Below are positions 1 to 12,500 of a stretch of DNA of 64,000 bases, piece after piece. The position numbers were made by a program, and so were the translations under genes. Every line of letters starts with the position of its first letter. Within the stretch, counting starts at the first letter, position 1. A model generated the notes under the pieces. The model saw only the letters and a list, made by a program, of their open reading frames with translations. It made no database searches and was not told the origin of the DNA. Source of the DNA: Macrostomum hystrix (Eukaryota > Platyhelminthes > Macrostomidae); the NCBI GenBank assembly GCA_950097015.1, contig CATNEN010000003.1:6970001-7034000 (forward strand), given 5' to 3'.

Positions 1-3000
1 TCTAACCTACCACTCTAGAATCTAACCCACCACTCTAGAATCTAACCCACCACTCTAGAATCTAACCCACCACTCTAGAATCTAACCTACCACTCTAGAA
101 TCTAACCCACCACTCTAGAATCTAACCTACCACTCTAGAATCTAACCTACCACTCTAGAATCTAACCTACCACTCTAGAATCTAACCTACCACTCTAGAA
201 TCTAACCTACCACTCTATAATCTAACCTACCACTCTAGAATCTAACCTACCACTCTAGAATCTAACCCACCACTCTAGAATCTAACCCACCACTCTAGAA
301 TCTAACCTACCACTCTAGAATCTAACCCACCACTCTAGAATCTAACCCACCACTCTAGAATCTAACCCACCACTCTAGAATCTAACCCACCACTCTAGAA
401 TCTAACCCACCACTCTAGAATCTAACCCACCACTCTAGAATCTAACCTACCACTCTAGAATCTAACCTACCACTCTAGAATCTAACCTACCACTCTAGAA
501 TGTAACCTACCACTCTATAATCTAACCTACCACTCTAGAATCTAACCAACCACTCTAGAATCTAACCTACCACTCTAGAATCTAACCTACCACTCTAGAA
601 TCTAACCCACCACTCTATAATCTAACCTACCACTCTAGAATCTAACCTACCACTCTAGAATCTAACCTACCACTCTAGAATCTAACCTACCACTCTAGAA
701 TCTAACCTACCACTCTAGAATCTAACCTACCACTCTAGAATCTAACCTACCACTCTAGAATCTAACCCACCACTCTAGAATCTAACCTACCACTCTAGAA
801 TCTAACCTACCACTCTAGAATCTAACCTACCACTCTAGAATCTAACCTACCACTCTAGAATCTAACCTACCACTCTAGAATCTAACCTACCACTCTAGAA
901 TATAACCTACCACTCTAGAATCTAACCTACCACTCTAGAATCTAACCTACCACTCTAGAATCTAACCTACCACTCTAGAATCTAACCTACCACTCTAGAA
1001 TCTAACCTACCACTCTAGAATCTAACCCACCACTCTATAATCTAACCTACCACTCTATAATCTAACCTACCACTCTAGAATCTAACCTACCACTCTAGAA
1101 TCTAACCTACCACTCTAGAATGTAACCTACCACTCTAGAATCTAACCCACCACTCTAGAATCTAACCTACCACTCTAGAATCTAACCCACCACTCTAGAA
1201 TCTAACCTACCACTCTAGAATCTAACCCACCACTCTATAATCTAACCCACCACTCTAGAATCTAACCTACCACTCTAGAATCTAACCTACCACTCTAGAA
1301 TCTAACCTACCACTCTAGAATCTAACCCACCACTCTAGAATCTAACCTACCACTCTAGAATCTAACCCACCACTCTATAATCTAACCCACCACTCTAGAA
1401 TCTAACCTACCACTCTAGAATCTAACCTACCACTCTAGAATCTAACCTACCACTCTAGAATCTAACCTACCACTCTAGAATCTAACCTACCACTCTAGAA
1501 TCTAACCTACCACTCTAGAATCTAACCCACCACTCTATAATCTAACCCACCACTCTATAATCTAACCCACCACTCTAGAATCTAACCTACCACTCTAGAA
1601 TCTAACCTACCACTCTAGAATCTAACCTACCACTCTAGAATCTAACCCACCACTCTAGAATCTAACCTACCACTCTAGAATCTAACCCACCACTCTAGAA
1701 TCTAACCTACCACTCTAGAATCTAACCCACCACTCTATAATCTAACCCACCACTCTAGAATCTAACCTACCACTCTAGAATCTAACCTACCACTCTAGAA
1801 TCTAACCTACCACTCTAGAATCTAACCAACCACTCTAGAATCTAACCCACCACTCTAGAATCTAACCTACCACTCTAGAATCTAACCTACCACTCTAGAA
1901 TCTAACCTACCACTCTAGAATCTAACCTACCACTCTAGAATGTAACCTACCACTCTAGAATCTAACCTACCACTCTAGAATCTAACCTACCACTCTAGAA
2001 TGTAACCTACCACTCTAGAATCTAACCTACCACTCTAGAATCTAACCTACCACTCTAGAATCTAACCTACCACTCTAGAATCTAACCTACCACTCTAGAA
2101 TGTAACCTACCACTCTAGAATCTAACCTACCACTCTAGAATCTAACCTACCACTCTAGAATGTAACCTACCACTCTAGAATCTAACCTACCACTCTAGAA
2201 TCTAACCTACCACTCTAGAATCTAACCTACCACTCTAGAATCTAACCTACCACTCTAGAATCTAACCCACCACTCTAGAATCTAACCTACCACTCTAGAA
2301 TCTAACCCACCACTCTAGAATCTAACCTACCACTCTAGAATCTAACCCACCACTCTAGAATCTAACCTACCACTCTAGAATCTAACCCACCACTCTAGAA
2401 TCTAACCTACCACTCTAGAATGTAACCTACCACTCTAGAATCTAACCTACCACTCTAGAATCTAACCTACCACTCTAGAATGTAACCTACCACTCTAGAA
2501 TCTAACCTACCACTCTAGAATCTAACCTACCACTCTATAATCTAACCCACCACTCTAGAATCTAACCTACCACTCTAGAATCTAACCTACCACTCTAGAA
2601 TCTAACCTACCACTCTAGAATCTAACCAACCACTCTAGAATCTAACCCACCACTCTAGAATCTAACCTACCACTCTAGAATCTAACCTACCACTCTAGAA
2701 TCTAACCAACCACTCTAGAATCTAACCCACCACTCTAGAATCTAACCTACCACTCTAGAATCTAACCTACCACTCTATAATCTAACCTACCACTCTAGAA
2801 TCTAACCTACCACTCTAGAATCTAACCTACCACTCTAGAATGTAACCTACCACTCTAGAATCTAACCTACCACTCTAGAATCTAACCTACCACTCTAGAA
2901 TCTAACCTACCACTCTAGAATCTAACCTACCACTCTAGAATCTAACCTACCACTCTAGAATCTAACCTACCTCTCTAGAATCTAATCTACCACTCTAGAA

Positions 3001-6000
3001 TCTAACCTACCACTCTAGAATCTAACCCACCACTCTAGAATCTAACCTACCACTCTAGAATCTAACCTACCACTCTAGAATGTAACCTACCACTCTAGAA
3101 TCTAACCTACCACTCTAGAATCTAACCTACCACTCTAGAATGTAACCTACCACTCTAGAATGTAACCTACCACTCTAGAATCTAACCTACCACTCTAGAA
3201 TGTAACCTACCACTCTAGAATCTAACCTACCACTCTAGAATGTAACCTACCACTCTAGAATCTAACCTACCACTCTAGAATCTAACCTACCACTCTAGAA
3301 TGTAACCTACCACTCTAGAATGTAACCTACCACTCTAGAATCTAACCTACCACTCTAGAATGTAACCTACCACTCTAGAATCTAACCTACCACTCTAGAA
3401 TCTAACCTACCACTCTAGAATGTAACCTACCACTCTAGAATCTAACCCACCACTCTAGAATCTAACCCACCACTCTATAATCTAACCTACCACTCTAGAA
3501 TGTAACCTACCACTCTAGAATCTAACCTACCACTCTAGAATGTAACCTACCACTCTAGAATCTAACCTACCACTCTAGAATGTAACCTACCACTCTAGAA
3601 TCTAACCTACCACTCTAGAATCTAACCTACCACTCTAGAATGTAACCTACCACTCTAGAATCTAACCTACCACTCTAGAATGTAACCTACCACTCTAGAA
3701 TCTAACCCACCACTCTAGAATCTAACCCACCACTCTATAATCTAACCTACCACTCTAGAATGTAACCTACCACTCTAGAATCTAACCTACCACTCTAGAA
3801 TGTAACCTACCACTCTAGAATCTAACCTACCACTCTAGAATCTAACCTACCACTCTAGAATCTAACCTACCACTCTAGAATCTAACCTACCACTCTAGAA
3901 TCTAACCTACCACTCTAGAATCTAACCCACCACTCTAGAATCTAACCTACCACTCTAGAATCTAACCCACCACTCTAGAATCTAACCTACCACTCTAGAA
4001 TCTAACCTACCACTCTAGAATCTAACCTACCACTCTAGAATCTAACCTACCACTCTAGAATCTAACCTACCACTCTAGAATCTAACCTACCACTCTAGAA
4101 TGTAACCTACCACTCTAGAATGTAACCTACCACTCTAGAATGTAACCTACCACTCTAGAATGTAACCTACCACTCTAGAATCTAACCTACCACTCTAGAA
4201 TTTAACCTACCACTCTAGAATCTAACCCACCACTCTAGAATCTAACCTACCACTCTAGAATCTAACCTACCACTCTATAATCTAACCTACCACTCTAGAA
4301 TGTAACCTACCACTCTAGAATCTAACCTACCACTCTAGAATGTAACCTACCACTCTAGAATCTAACCTACCACTCTAGAATCTAACCTACCACTCTAGAA
4401 TCTAACCTACCACTCTAGAATCTAACCTACCACTCTAGAATCTAACCTACCACTCTAGAATCTAACCTACCACTCTAGAATCTAACCTACCACTCTAGAA
4501 TGTAACCTACCACTCTAGAATGTAACCTACCACTCTAGAATGTAACCTACCACTCTAGAATGTAACCTACCACTCTAGAATCTAACCTACCACTCTAGAA
4601 TTTAACCTACCACTCTAGAATCTAACCCACCACTCTAGAATCTAACCTACCACTCTAGAATCTAACCTACCACTCTAGAATCTTACCTACCACTCTAGAA
4701 TCTAACCCACCACTCTAGAATCTAACCTACCACTCTAGAATCTAACCTACCACTCTAGAATCTAACCCACCACTCTATAATCTAACCTACCACTCTATAA
4801 TCTAACCTACCACTCTAGAATCTAACCTACCACTCTAGAATCTAACCTACCACTCTAGAATGTAACCTACCACTCTAGAATCTAACCCACCACTCTAGAA
4901 TCTAACCTACCACTCTAGAATCTAACCTACCACTCTATAATCTAACCTACCACTCTATAATCTAACCTACCACTCTAGAATCTAACCTACCACTCTAGAA
5001 TCTAACCTACCACTCTAGAATCTAACCTACCACTCTAGAATCTAACCCACCACTCTATAATCTAACCTACCACTCTATAATCTAACCTACCACTCTAGAA
5101 TCTAACCTACCACTCTAGAATCTAACCTACCACTCTAGAATGTAACCTACCACTCTAGAATCTAACCCACCACTCTAGAATCTAACCTACCACTCTAGAA
5201 TCTAACCTACCACTCTAGAATGTAACCTACCACTCTAGAATCTAACCTACCACTCTAGAATGTAACCTACCACTCTATAATCTAACCTACCACTCTAGAA
5301 TGTAACCTACCACTCTATAATCTAACCTACCACTCTAGAATGTAACCCACCACTCTATAATCTAACCCACCACTCTAGAATCTAACCTACCACTCTAGAA
5401 TCTAACCCACCACTCTAGAAGCTAACCCACCACTCTAGAATCTAACCTACCACTCTAGAATGTAACCCACCACTCTATAATCTAACCTACCACTCTAGAA
5501 TGTAACCTACCACTCTATAATCTAACCTACCACTCTAGAATGTAACCCACCACTCTATAATCTAACCCACCACTCTAGAATCTAACCTACCACTCTAGAA
5601 TCTAACCCACCACTCTAGAAGCTAACCCACCACTCTAGAATCTAACCCACCACTCTAGAATCTAACCTACCACTCTAGAATGTAACCCACCACTCTATAA
5701 TCTAACCCACCACTCTAGAATCTAACCTACCACTCTAGAATCTAACCCACCACTCTAGAAGCTAACCCACCACTCTAGAATCTAACCTACCACTCTAGAA
5801 TCTAACCTACCACTCTAGAATCTAACCCACCACTCTAGAATCTAACCTACCACTCTAGAATCTAACCTACCACTCTAGAATCTAACCTACCACTCTAGAA
5901 TCTAACCTACCACTCTAGAATCTAACCCACCACTCTAGAATCTAACCTACCACTCTAGAATCTAACCTACCACTCTAGAATCTAACCTACCACTCTAGAA

Positions 6001-7734
6001 TCTAACCTACCACTCTAGAATCTAACCTACCACTCTAGAATCTAACCCACCACTCTAGAATCTAACCTACCACTCTAGAATCTAACCTACCACTCTAGAA
6101 TGTAACCTACCACTCTAGAATCTAACCTACCACTCTAGAATCTAACCTACCACTCTAGAATCTAACCTACCACTCTAGAATCTAACCTACCACTCTAGAA
6201 TCTAACCTACCACTCTAGAATCTAACCTACCACTCTAGAATCTAACCTACCACTCTAGAATCTAACCTACCACTCTATAATTTAACCTACCACTCTAGAA
6301 TCTAACCTACCACTCTAGAATCTAACCTACCACTCTAGAATCTAACCTACCACTCTAGAATCTAACCCACCACTCTATAATCTAACCTACCACTCTAGAA
6401 GCTAACCTACCACTCTAGAATCTAACCTACCACTCTAGAAGCTAACCTACCACTCTAGAATCTAACCTACCACTCTAGAATCTAACCTACCACTCTAGAA
6501 TCTAACCCACCACTCTAGAATCTAACCCACCACTCTAGAATCTAACCTACCACTCTAGAAGCTAACCTACCACTCTAGAATCTAACCTACCACTCTAGAA
6601 TCTAACCCACCACTCTAGAATCTAACCTACCACTCTATAATCTAACCTACCACTCTATAATCTAACCTACCACTCTAGAATCTAACCTACCACTCTAGAA
6701 TCTAACCTACCAGTCTATAATCTAACCTACCACTCTAGAATCTAACCTTACTACTCTACCAGAGTCTACCCAACCACTGTACCAGAGTCTAACCTACCAC
6801 TCTAGAATCTAACCCACCACTCTAGAATCTAACCCACCACTCTAGAATCTAACCTACCACTCTAGAATCTAACCTACCACTCTATAATCTAACCCACCAC
6901 TCTAGAATCTAACCTACCACTCTAGAATCTAACCTACCACTCTAGAATCTAACCCACCACTCTAGAATCTAACCCACCACTCTAGAATCTAACCTACCAC
7001 TCTATAATCTAACCTACCACTCTAGAATCTAACCCACCACTCTAGAATCTAACCTACCACTCTAGAATCTAACCTACCACTCTAGAATCTAACCTACCAC
7101 TCTAGAATCTAACCTACCACTCTAGAATGTAACCCACCACTCTAGAATCTAACCTACCACTCTAGAATCTAACCTACCACTCTAGAATCTAACCCACCAC
7201 TCTAGAATCTAACCTACCACTCTATAATCTAACCTACCACTCTAGAATCTAACCTACCACTCTAGAATCTAACCTACCACTCTAGAATCTAACCTACCAC
7301 TCTAGAATGTAACCTACCACTCTAGAATCTAACCCACCACTCTATAATCTAACCTACCACTCTAGAATCTAACCTACCACTCTAGAATCTAACCTACCAC
7401 TCTAGAATCTAACCTACCACTCTAGAATCTAACCTACCACTCTAGAATCTAACCTACCACTCTAGAATCTAACCTACCACTCTAGAATCTAACCTACCAC
7501 TCTAGAATCTAACCTACCACTCTAGAATCTAACCTACCACTCTAGAATGTAACCTACCACTCTAGAATCTAACCTACCACTCTATAATCTAACCTACCAC
7601 TCTAGAATCTAACCTTACTACTCTACCAGAGTCTACCCAACCACTGTACCAGAGTCTAACCTACCACTCTAGAATCTAACCTACCACTCTAGAATCTAAC
7701 CTACCACTCTAGAAGCTAACCTACCACTCTAGAC
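1..7734. repeat. 20-bp satellite array (about 385 units)
   Basis: Head-to-tail array of the unit tctaacctaccactctagaa, running off the left edge of the window. Common variants are tctaaccc, tgtaacc, gctaacc and ctctataa in place of ctctagaa. Almost every unit carries a TCTAGA (XbaI) site. Variant units recur in blocks: the series at 3421-3560 reappears 260 bp later and the block at 4101-4260 reappears 400 bp later, so higher-order units have been copied. Two identical interruptions (6741-6790 and 7608-7657) shift the register. No coding potential. Confidence 0.97.
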
Positions 7735-8040
7735 TCTACCAGAGTCTGACCTACAACTCTACCATAGTCTAATCAACCACTCTACCAGAGTCTACCCTAC
7801 CACTCTACCAGAGTCTACCCTACTACTCTACCATAGTCTAATCAACCACTCTACCAGAGTCTACCCTACCACTCTACCAGAGTCTACCCTACTACTCTAC
7901 CGAATCTTTATGTATACCCATCTCTCCGTATCTATCCTGAATTTTCTGAATCTAACCCATCTCTCTGAATCCACCTTATCTCTCTGAATCTATTCAGCAT
8001 AACGTCTGCACTCCCCTACTCTCCCAAAAGAAGAGAGAGA
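7735..8040. repeat. Degenerate edge of the satellite
   Basis: The 20-bp unit decays into 'ctctaccagagtctaccctac' type units, then into diverged 'tctctgaatct' units by 7905-7990. This is the usual pattern at the border of a satellite array, where units are homogenised less. It runs to within a few bases of the stop codon of the neighbouring POLE3-like gene. Confidence 0.85.
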
Positions 8041-8043
8041 CTC

Positions 8044-8654
8044 TTATCTCACCAGCTGCATCTCTCTATCAGGATTTTGCAGGTCGTTTTCAGCAGGCGT
8101 GTCAGCTACTCGCCCTTTAGTCCTGAATTTTTCTAAGCACTCTCTAACAGCCGGTAGGAAGATTTCAAAATCAGCTTCACCTAGCGCCAGCTCAATATCT
8201 GCGGCTGTCATTGTCTTTCTAGTTGGCAGGGCGGATTTTAATTGCTGCTTGCGAAAGCCCCGACTGCGTGACGATCGATTTTGTCTGAAAAAAAAGCTCA
8301 GCTCTTTTAGTTTTATGAGTCTTGGCATGAGATTTAAATATCACATTTTACACTACTCCTGCTCTTTTTATAAAGGTAACATTATCGCGTCCATAGCAAC
8401 CACGCAAATCAAGACAATTCAACATTTAATTTTTGTATTTTAAAGTTCCAGCCTTACCTAGTAGCTTCAGCCAGCATGCTGTCGTTAGCCGCAGCTGTCA
8501 ATCTTAAAGCAAACGCTACGGCGCAGTCGCCAATCAATTTTTTTGCGTCCTTAGCAACGATGGCCGAGTCGGGTAGGGCGGATTTAATTAGGCGCGCCAG
8601 CACCGCCTGCGGCAGGGCCAACTGCTCAAATGTGACGACGGTGGATTCGGTGGA
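8044..8654 (-). CDS. POLE3: DNA polymerase epsilon subunit 3-like histone-fold protein, 5' exon not found
   Basis: Two exons on the minus strand, 8654-8458 and 8284-8044, joined in phase across a 173-nt GT-AG intron, encode 145 residues. The first begins after a ttcag acceptor with a segment containing LPQAVLARLIKSALPD, like the start of the POLE3 histone fold (LPNAVITRIIKEALPD in human). The second contains RKTMTAADIELALGEADFE, matching the human KRKTLNASDVLSAMEEMEF segment. POLE3 pairs with POLE4 in DNA polymerase epsilon and with CHRAC remodellers. The loop between helices 2 and 3 is longer and more basic than usual. The acidic C-terminal tail of the human protein is absent; the stop is TAA at 8044-8046, next to satellite DNA. 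The first exon with the ATG was not identified. Confidence 0.8.
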
Positions 8655-8961
8655 CTGAAAGTTAAATTAATTATTTCATCTATCAATAATTAATAAATAA
8701 ATAAAGTATAATAAATAAGAAAGTAAATAAATAAGTAAGCAAGTGCATACAAAAAATACTTTGTAAGAAAGACTTTGAATGTCAATAACTTTTATTTTGT
8801 AAATAAATTCTTACAAAATTATTTCAGATCGAGTGAACATTGTCAATTGAGCGAATAGTTGAGCAACTGCTTAAGCACACACTTCTCAATTAGCAGGTCG
8901 AGCAGATTGCTAAAACTGCTAAGCATTTCTTAAGAATTAATAAGGAATTAAGAGAATCCAT
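8655..8961. other. AT-rich intergenic or intronic stretch
   Basis: AT-rich DNA with aataaa/taaata runs. It must hold the missing first exon of the POLE3-like gene or part of its first intron, but I could not pick out an ATG exon with a donor in the right phase. A minus-strand AATAAA (plus tttatt at 8791-8796) might serve the upstream IGHMBP2 gene, about 720 nt past its stop. Confidence 0.5.
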
Positions 8962-9240
8962 CGAGATAATCTACCACGACAAAGAATCTACCACGAGAGA
9001 GTATCTACTACGAGAGGGAATCTACCACGAGAGAGAATCTACCACGACAAAGAATCTACCACGAGAGAATCTACCACGAGAGAATCTACCACGAGAGAGA
9101 ATCTACCACGACAAAGAATCTACCACGAGAGAATCTACCACGAGAGAGAATCTACCACGAGAGAGAATCTACCACGAGAGAGAATCTACCACGAGAGAGA
9201 ATCTACCATGAGAGATAATCTACCACGACTGAGAGATTCT
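8962..9240. repeat. Minisatellite, unit about 15-18 bp
   Basis: Irregular tandem copies of 'gagagaatctaccac' with cgacaaa and cgagaga variants. The shared 'aatctaccac' core resembles part of the 20-bp satellite to the left, so the two may have a common origin; that is inference. Confidence 0.85.
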
Positions 9241-9516
9241 GCCGAAGTATCTACTGCAGGTATCTGAAGAAAAACCTGCTGAGAGAATCTGCCGAAGAAT
9301 CTGACGAAGAATATAGCAGTGGAATCTGCCAAATAGTCTACAGAGAGAATCAGACTAAAAATCTACTAAGAATCTACTAATGTATTTACTAATGGAATCT
9401 CCCTTAGAACGTACTATGAGAATCTCCCAAAAAATCGACTCAGAGAATCGACTCAAAGAACATACTGAAACAGCTGCTCAAACAGAAGCATAAAAACTGG
9501 TACAATCAAATCCCAA
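9241..9516. other. Decayed repeat, 3' flank of IGHMBP2
   Basis: Diverged 'gaatctgccgaag / gaatctactaag' units continuing the array to the left, then the 3' flank of the IGHMBP2 gene. No other gene seen. Confidence 0.6.
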
Positions 9517-12500
9517 CTATTTCTTCTTCTTCTGCTTCTGCTCCTGCTGATCGGCTGGCCGTCTAGCCTGCTCCAAATCGTCCAGTTTAGTCTCCAGTCT
9601 TCGCTGTAGATGCGCCCTCCTGATGGCCTCCTTATTCGACTTCGGCTGGAAGACAGCGGAGCTGCCGGTAGAGGCGCCTCTTCTAGCCGCGTCTCGAGCA
9701 GCCTGACCGCAGCCGTGAGTCTCCGGCACAAAATGGCTGAAGCAGTAGCGCCTGCGACAATGGCTGCACGCGTGGCCGACAGTTCTGACAGGAGTTGAGC
9801 AGCCAGGCTGACCGCAGGTTGAGTCCATGGCAACAAATTCTGCTAGAAGAGAGTCGAAATCTTCTTCTTTTTCAGTCTGCGGCTTTTCTTTGTCCTTAGC
9901 GGCTCCAGCTTGTCTTGCTTTGGCCTGCTTTGGTAGCTTCTTATTGTTGCTGTCCATTGCCGCTTCTGAAGAGGCTGTGGAAGCAGATGCTTTCGCCTTT
10001 GGGTTGCTGCCGACACCCAGGACAATACCTGGGAATTGGGAGGGCCGGTAGTTAAGCTACATGTATAATGAAGCCTACCTGGCAACAAGCGGACAATTTA
10101 GCAGCGACCATGGCAACCATTAATGAAACCGCAACAAACTATAAAAAGCGTAAATGTAATACAATTAACTTTTGCCTTTTAATACAAGCTTATTACCTCC
10201 AGTCTTGTTTTTGCTTTTCTGACTCCCGGCACCCTGCACAATGTCGTTGACAGCAGCCGTAGCTCCTTCAACAGCTGCTCGCAGTTGACGATTTCTAATC
10301 GCCCGCTCGCAGGCCAATCGGTGAAGGTCGGTGTTGCCAGGGGGCACAGGTTTGCCGCAAACTGGGCAGCTAGGAGCATCCTTAGCAACGGTTGCTGTGT
10401 CCTTAGTAACGTTGGTTGAGTCACTGGCGACGGGTTTTGCTTGGTCAGCAACGCTTTTAGCGTCCTTGGCAACTTTTTTTGAACTTTTAGAAACACTTTC
10501 TACGGCGATAGCAACGGTCGTTGCGCCCTTGGCAACAGTTGTTATCTCCTTAGCAACGGCTGTTGGGTCATTGGCAACAGTTGTTATCTCCTTAGCAACG
10601 GCTGTTGCGTCCTTGGAAACAGTGGTAACATCATTAGTTGCGATGGACGGCTCCTTCGACCCCACAGTAGCGGACACATCAATAGCCGTCGATGTACTTT
10701 TAACGGAATCTATCGCGGATATGTCAATCAATTTTAGGTCTGCGGGCGTCGCAGCTACAGAAGCCGCAGTCTTCTTAGACAAAGAAATCAGCAACACTCT
10801 AGCCCCATCGATTTCATCGTCGTCGATGCTTCGATGCTGCAGTCCCAGAGTTTCGCATTCCTGAATGGCAAGCAAGATAAAAAATTGTTTGTTTTAGGAT
10901 AAACCAAGGGCCATTCCCCGGTGCTCGATTATAATGAAAAAACCAACCTCGTGAAGTCGGGCTCTCTCGTATGGATTCAATCCGACAAAGCGCAATCCAG
11001 GTCCAGCATCTAGGCTGTGAGGGTCGCCGGCGGGAACAAATGTTACACCGAGAGTTTCAGACAGTCCAGTATCAGTTAGAGCGGGTGTTTCTGACTTGGC
11101 GAATAGGCGAACTATTGTTAGCAGTTGCTGAAGTCGCAATTCTTTAGCATCATTTTCTTGTTTCTGCTGCTTTTTATTGCCGCGTTTCTGTTGGCCTTTC
11201 TTTTGCTGCTGCTGCTGCTTGTCAGTCGTAGTGGAAGCTTTAGATGGGATCGCCATGTCTGCGAGAAAACATGAGTAGGGATTTAAATGCACAAGTACAG
11301 GCTTTAGTTGAGGGAATTCTAAATCTAGGATTTTTATGCATAAAAACTCGTGTGTTTATGGATTTAAAAATCATGGGTAAGTTTGGATTTTGGGAAATTT
11401 AAACTGAGACATTTATAAATCACGCTTTGTAATGAGGGCTTCTAAATCTAGTTTTGATTGATAAGGGCTTCTAAATCTAGTTTTGGATTATTAAGGGCTT
11501 CTAAATCTAGTTTTGGAATATTAAGGGCTTCTAAATCTAGTTTTGGAATATTAAGGGCTTCTAAATCTAGTTTTTGATTGATAAGGGCTTCTAAATCTAG
11601 TTTTGATTAATAAAGGCTTCTAAATCTAGTTTTGGATTATTAAGGGCTTCTAAATCTAGTTTTTGATTGATAAGGGCTTCTAAATCTAGTTTTTGATTAT
11701 TAAGGGCTTCTAAATCTAGTTTTTGATTATTAAGGGCTTCTAAATCTAGTTTTGGATTATTAAGGGCTTCTAAATCTTGTTTTTGAATAATAAGGGCTTC
11801 TAAATCTAGCTTTGATTATTAAGGGCTTCTAAATCTAGTTTTGGATTATTAAGGGCTTCTAAATCTAGTTTTGGATTATCAAATGCTTATAAATCTAGGT
11901 TTATGTTAAGGGCTTCTAAATCAACTTTTGCATCAAGGGCTTCTAAATCTAGTTCCATATTGGGGGACCTCTAAACCTAGCATATTCACAAAAAGATGCT
12001 TACCATCCAAAATGTGAGCGAACTCGCTGGCCGACCTAACTTTGGCATTGGCCAGCAGGTAGTCAACAAAGCCGGCTAGTACGGAGTCGCCTCGCCGTAC
12101 AGTGTCGCAGTCGCCAACAATGCACAGGTGCCGCCGAGCCCTAGTCACCGCCACATTCAACCGCCGATGCTCAGCTAAGAAGCCAACAATGCCTTTACGA
12201 TTGGACCTAACCAGCGAGATCACTACGGCTTCCTTTTCGCGTCCCTGGAAACCGTCGACGGAACGAACTTCGACTCGATGCAGTGGCAGATTTCCGGCCG
12301 GCTTGGAAGCTTCCGAACTTGTCCCAGGCCTGTTCTGCTGCTGTTCAATCAGTGCCAAGCGAATGGTTTCCACTTGAAGATTGTAGGGGCTGATGACGGC
12401 TATGTCCGATGGATCCAAACCGCTTTCAACTAGGGCTGCTACATGCTCTGCAATATTATTATGATTTATAAGCACTTTTTATCTTTTCATCTTCTGATTT

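Noticed and set aside
1-7734. Telomere repeat or CRISPR array
   Set aside because: The 20-bp unit lacks TTAGGG-type periodicity, and there are no unique spacers between repeats; it is a plain satellite in an animal genome.
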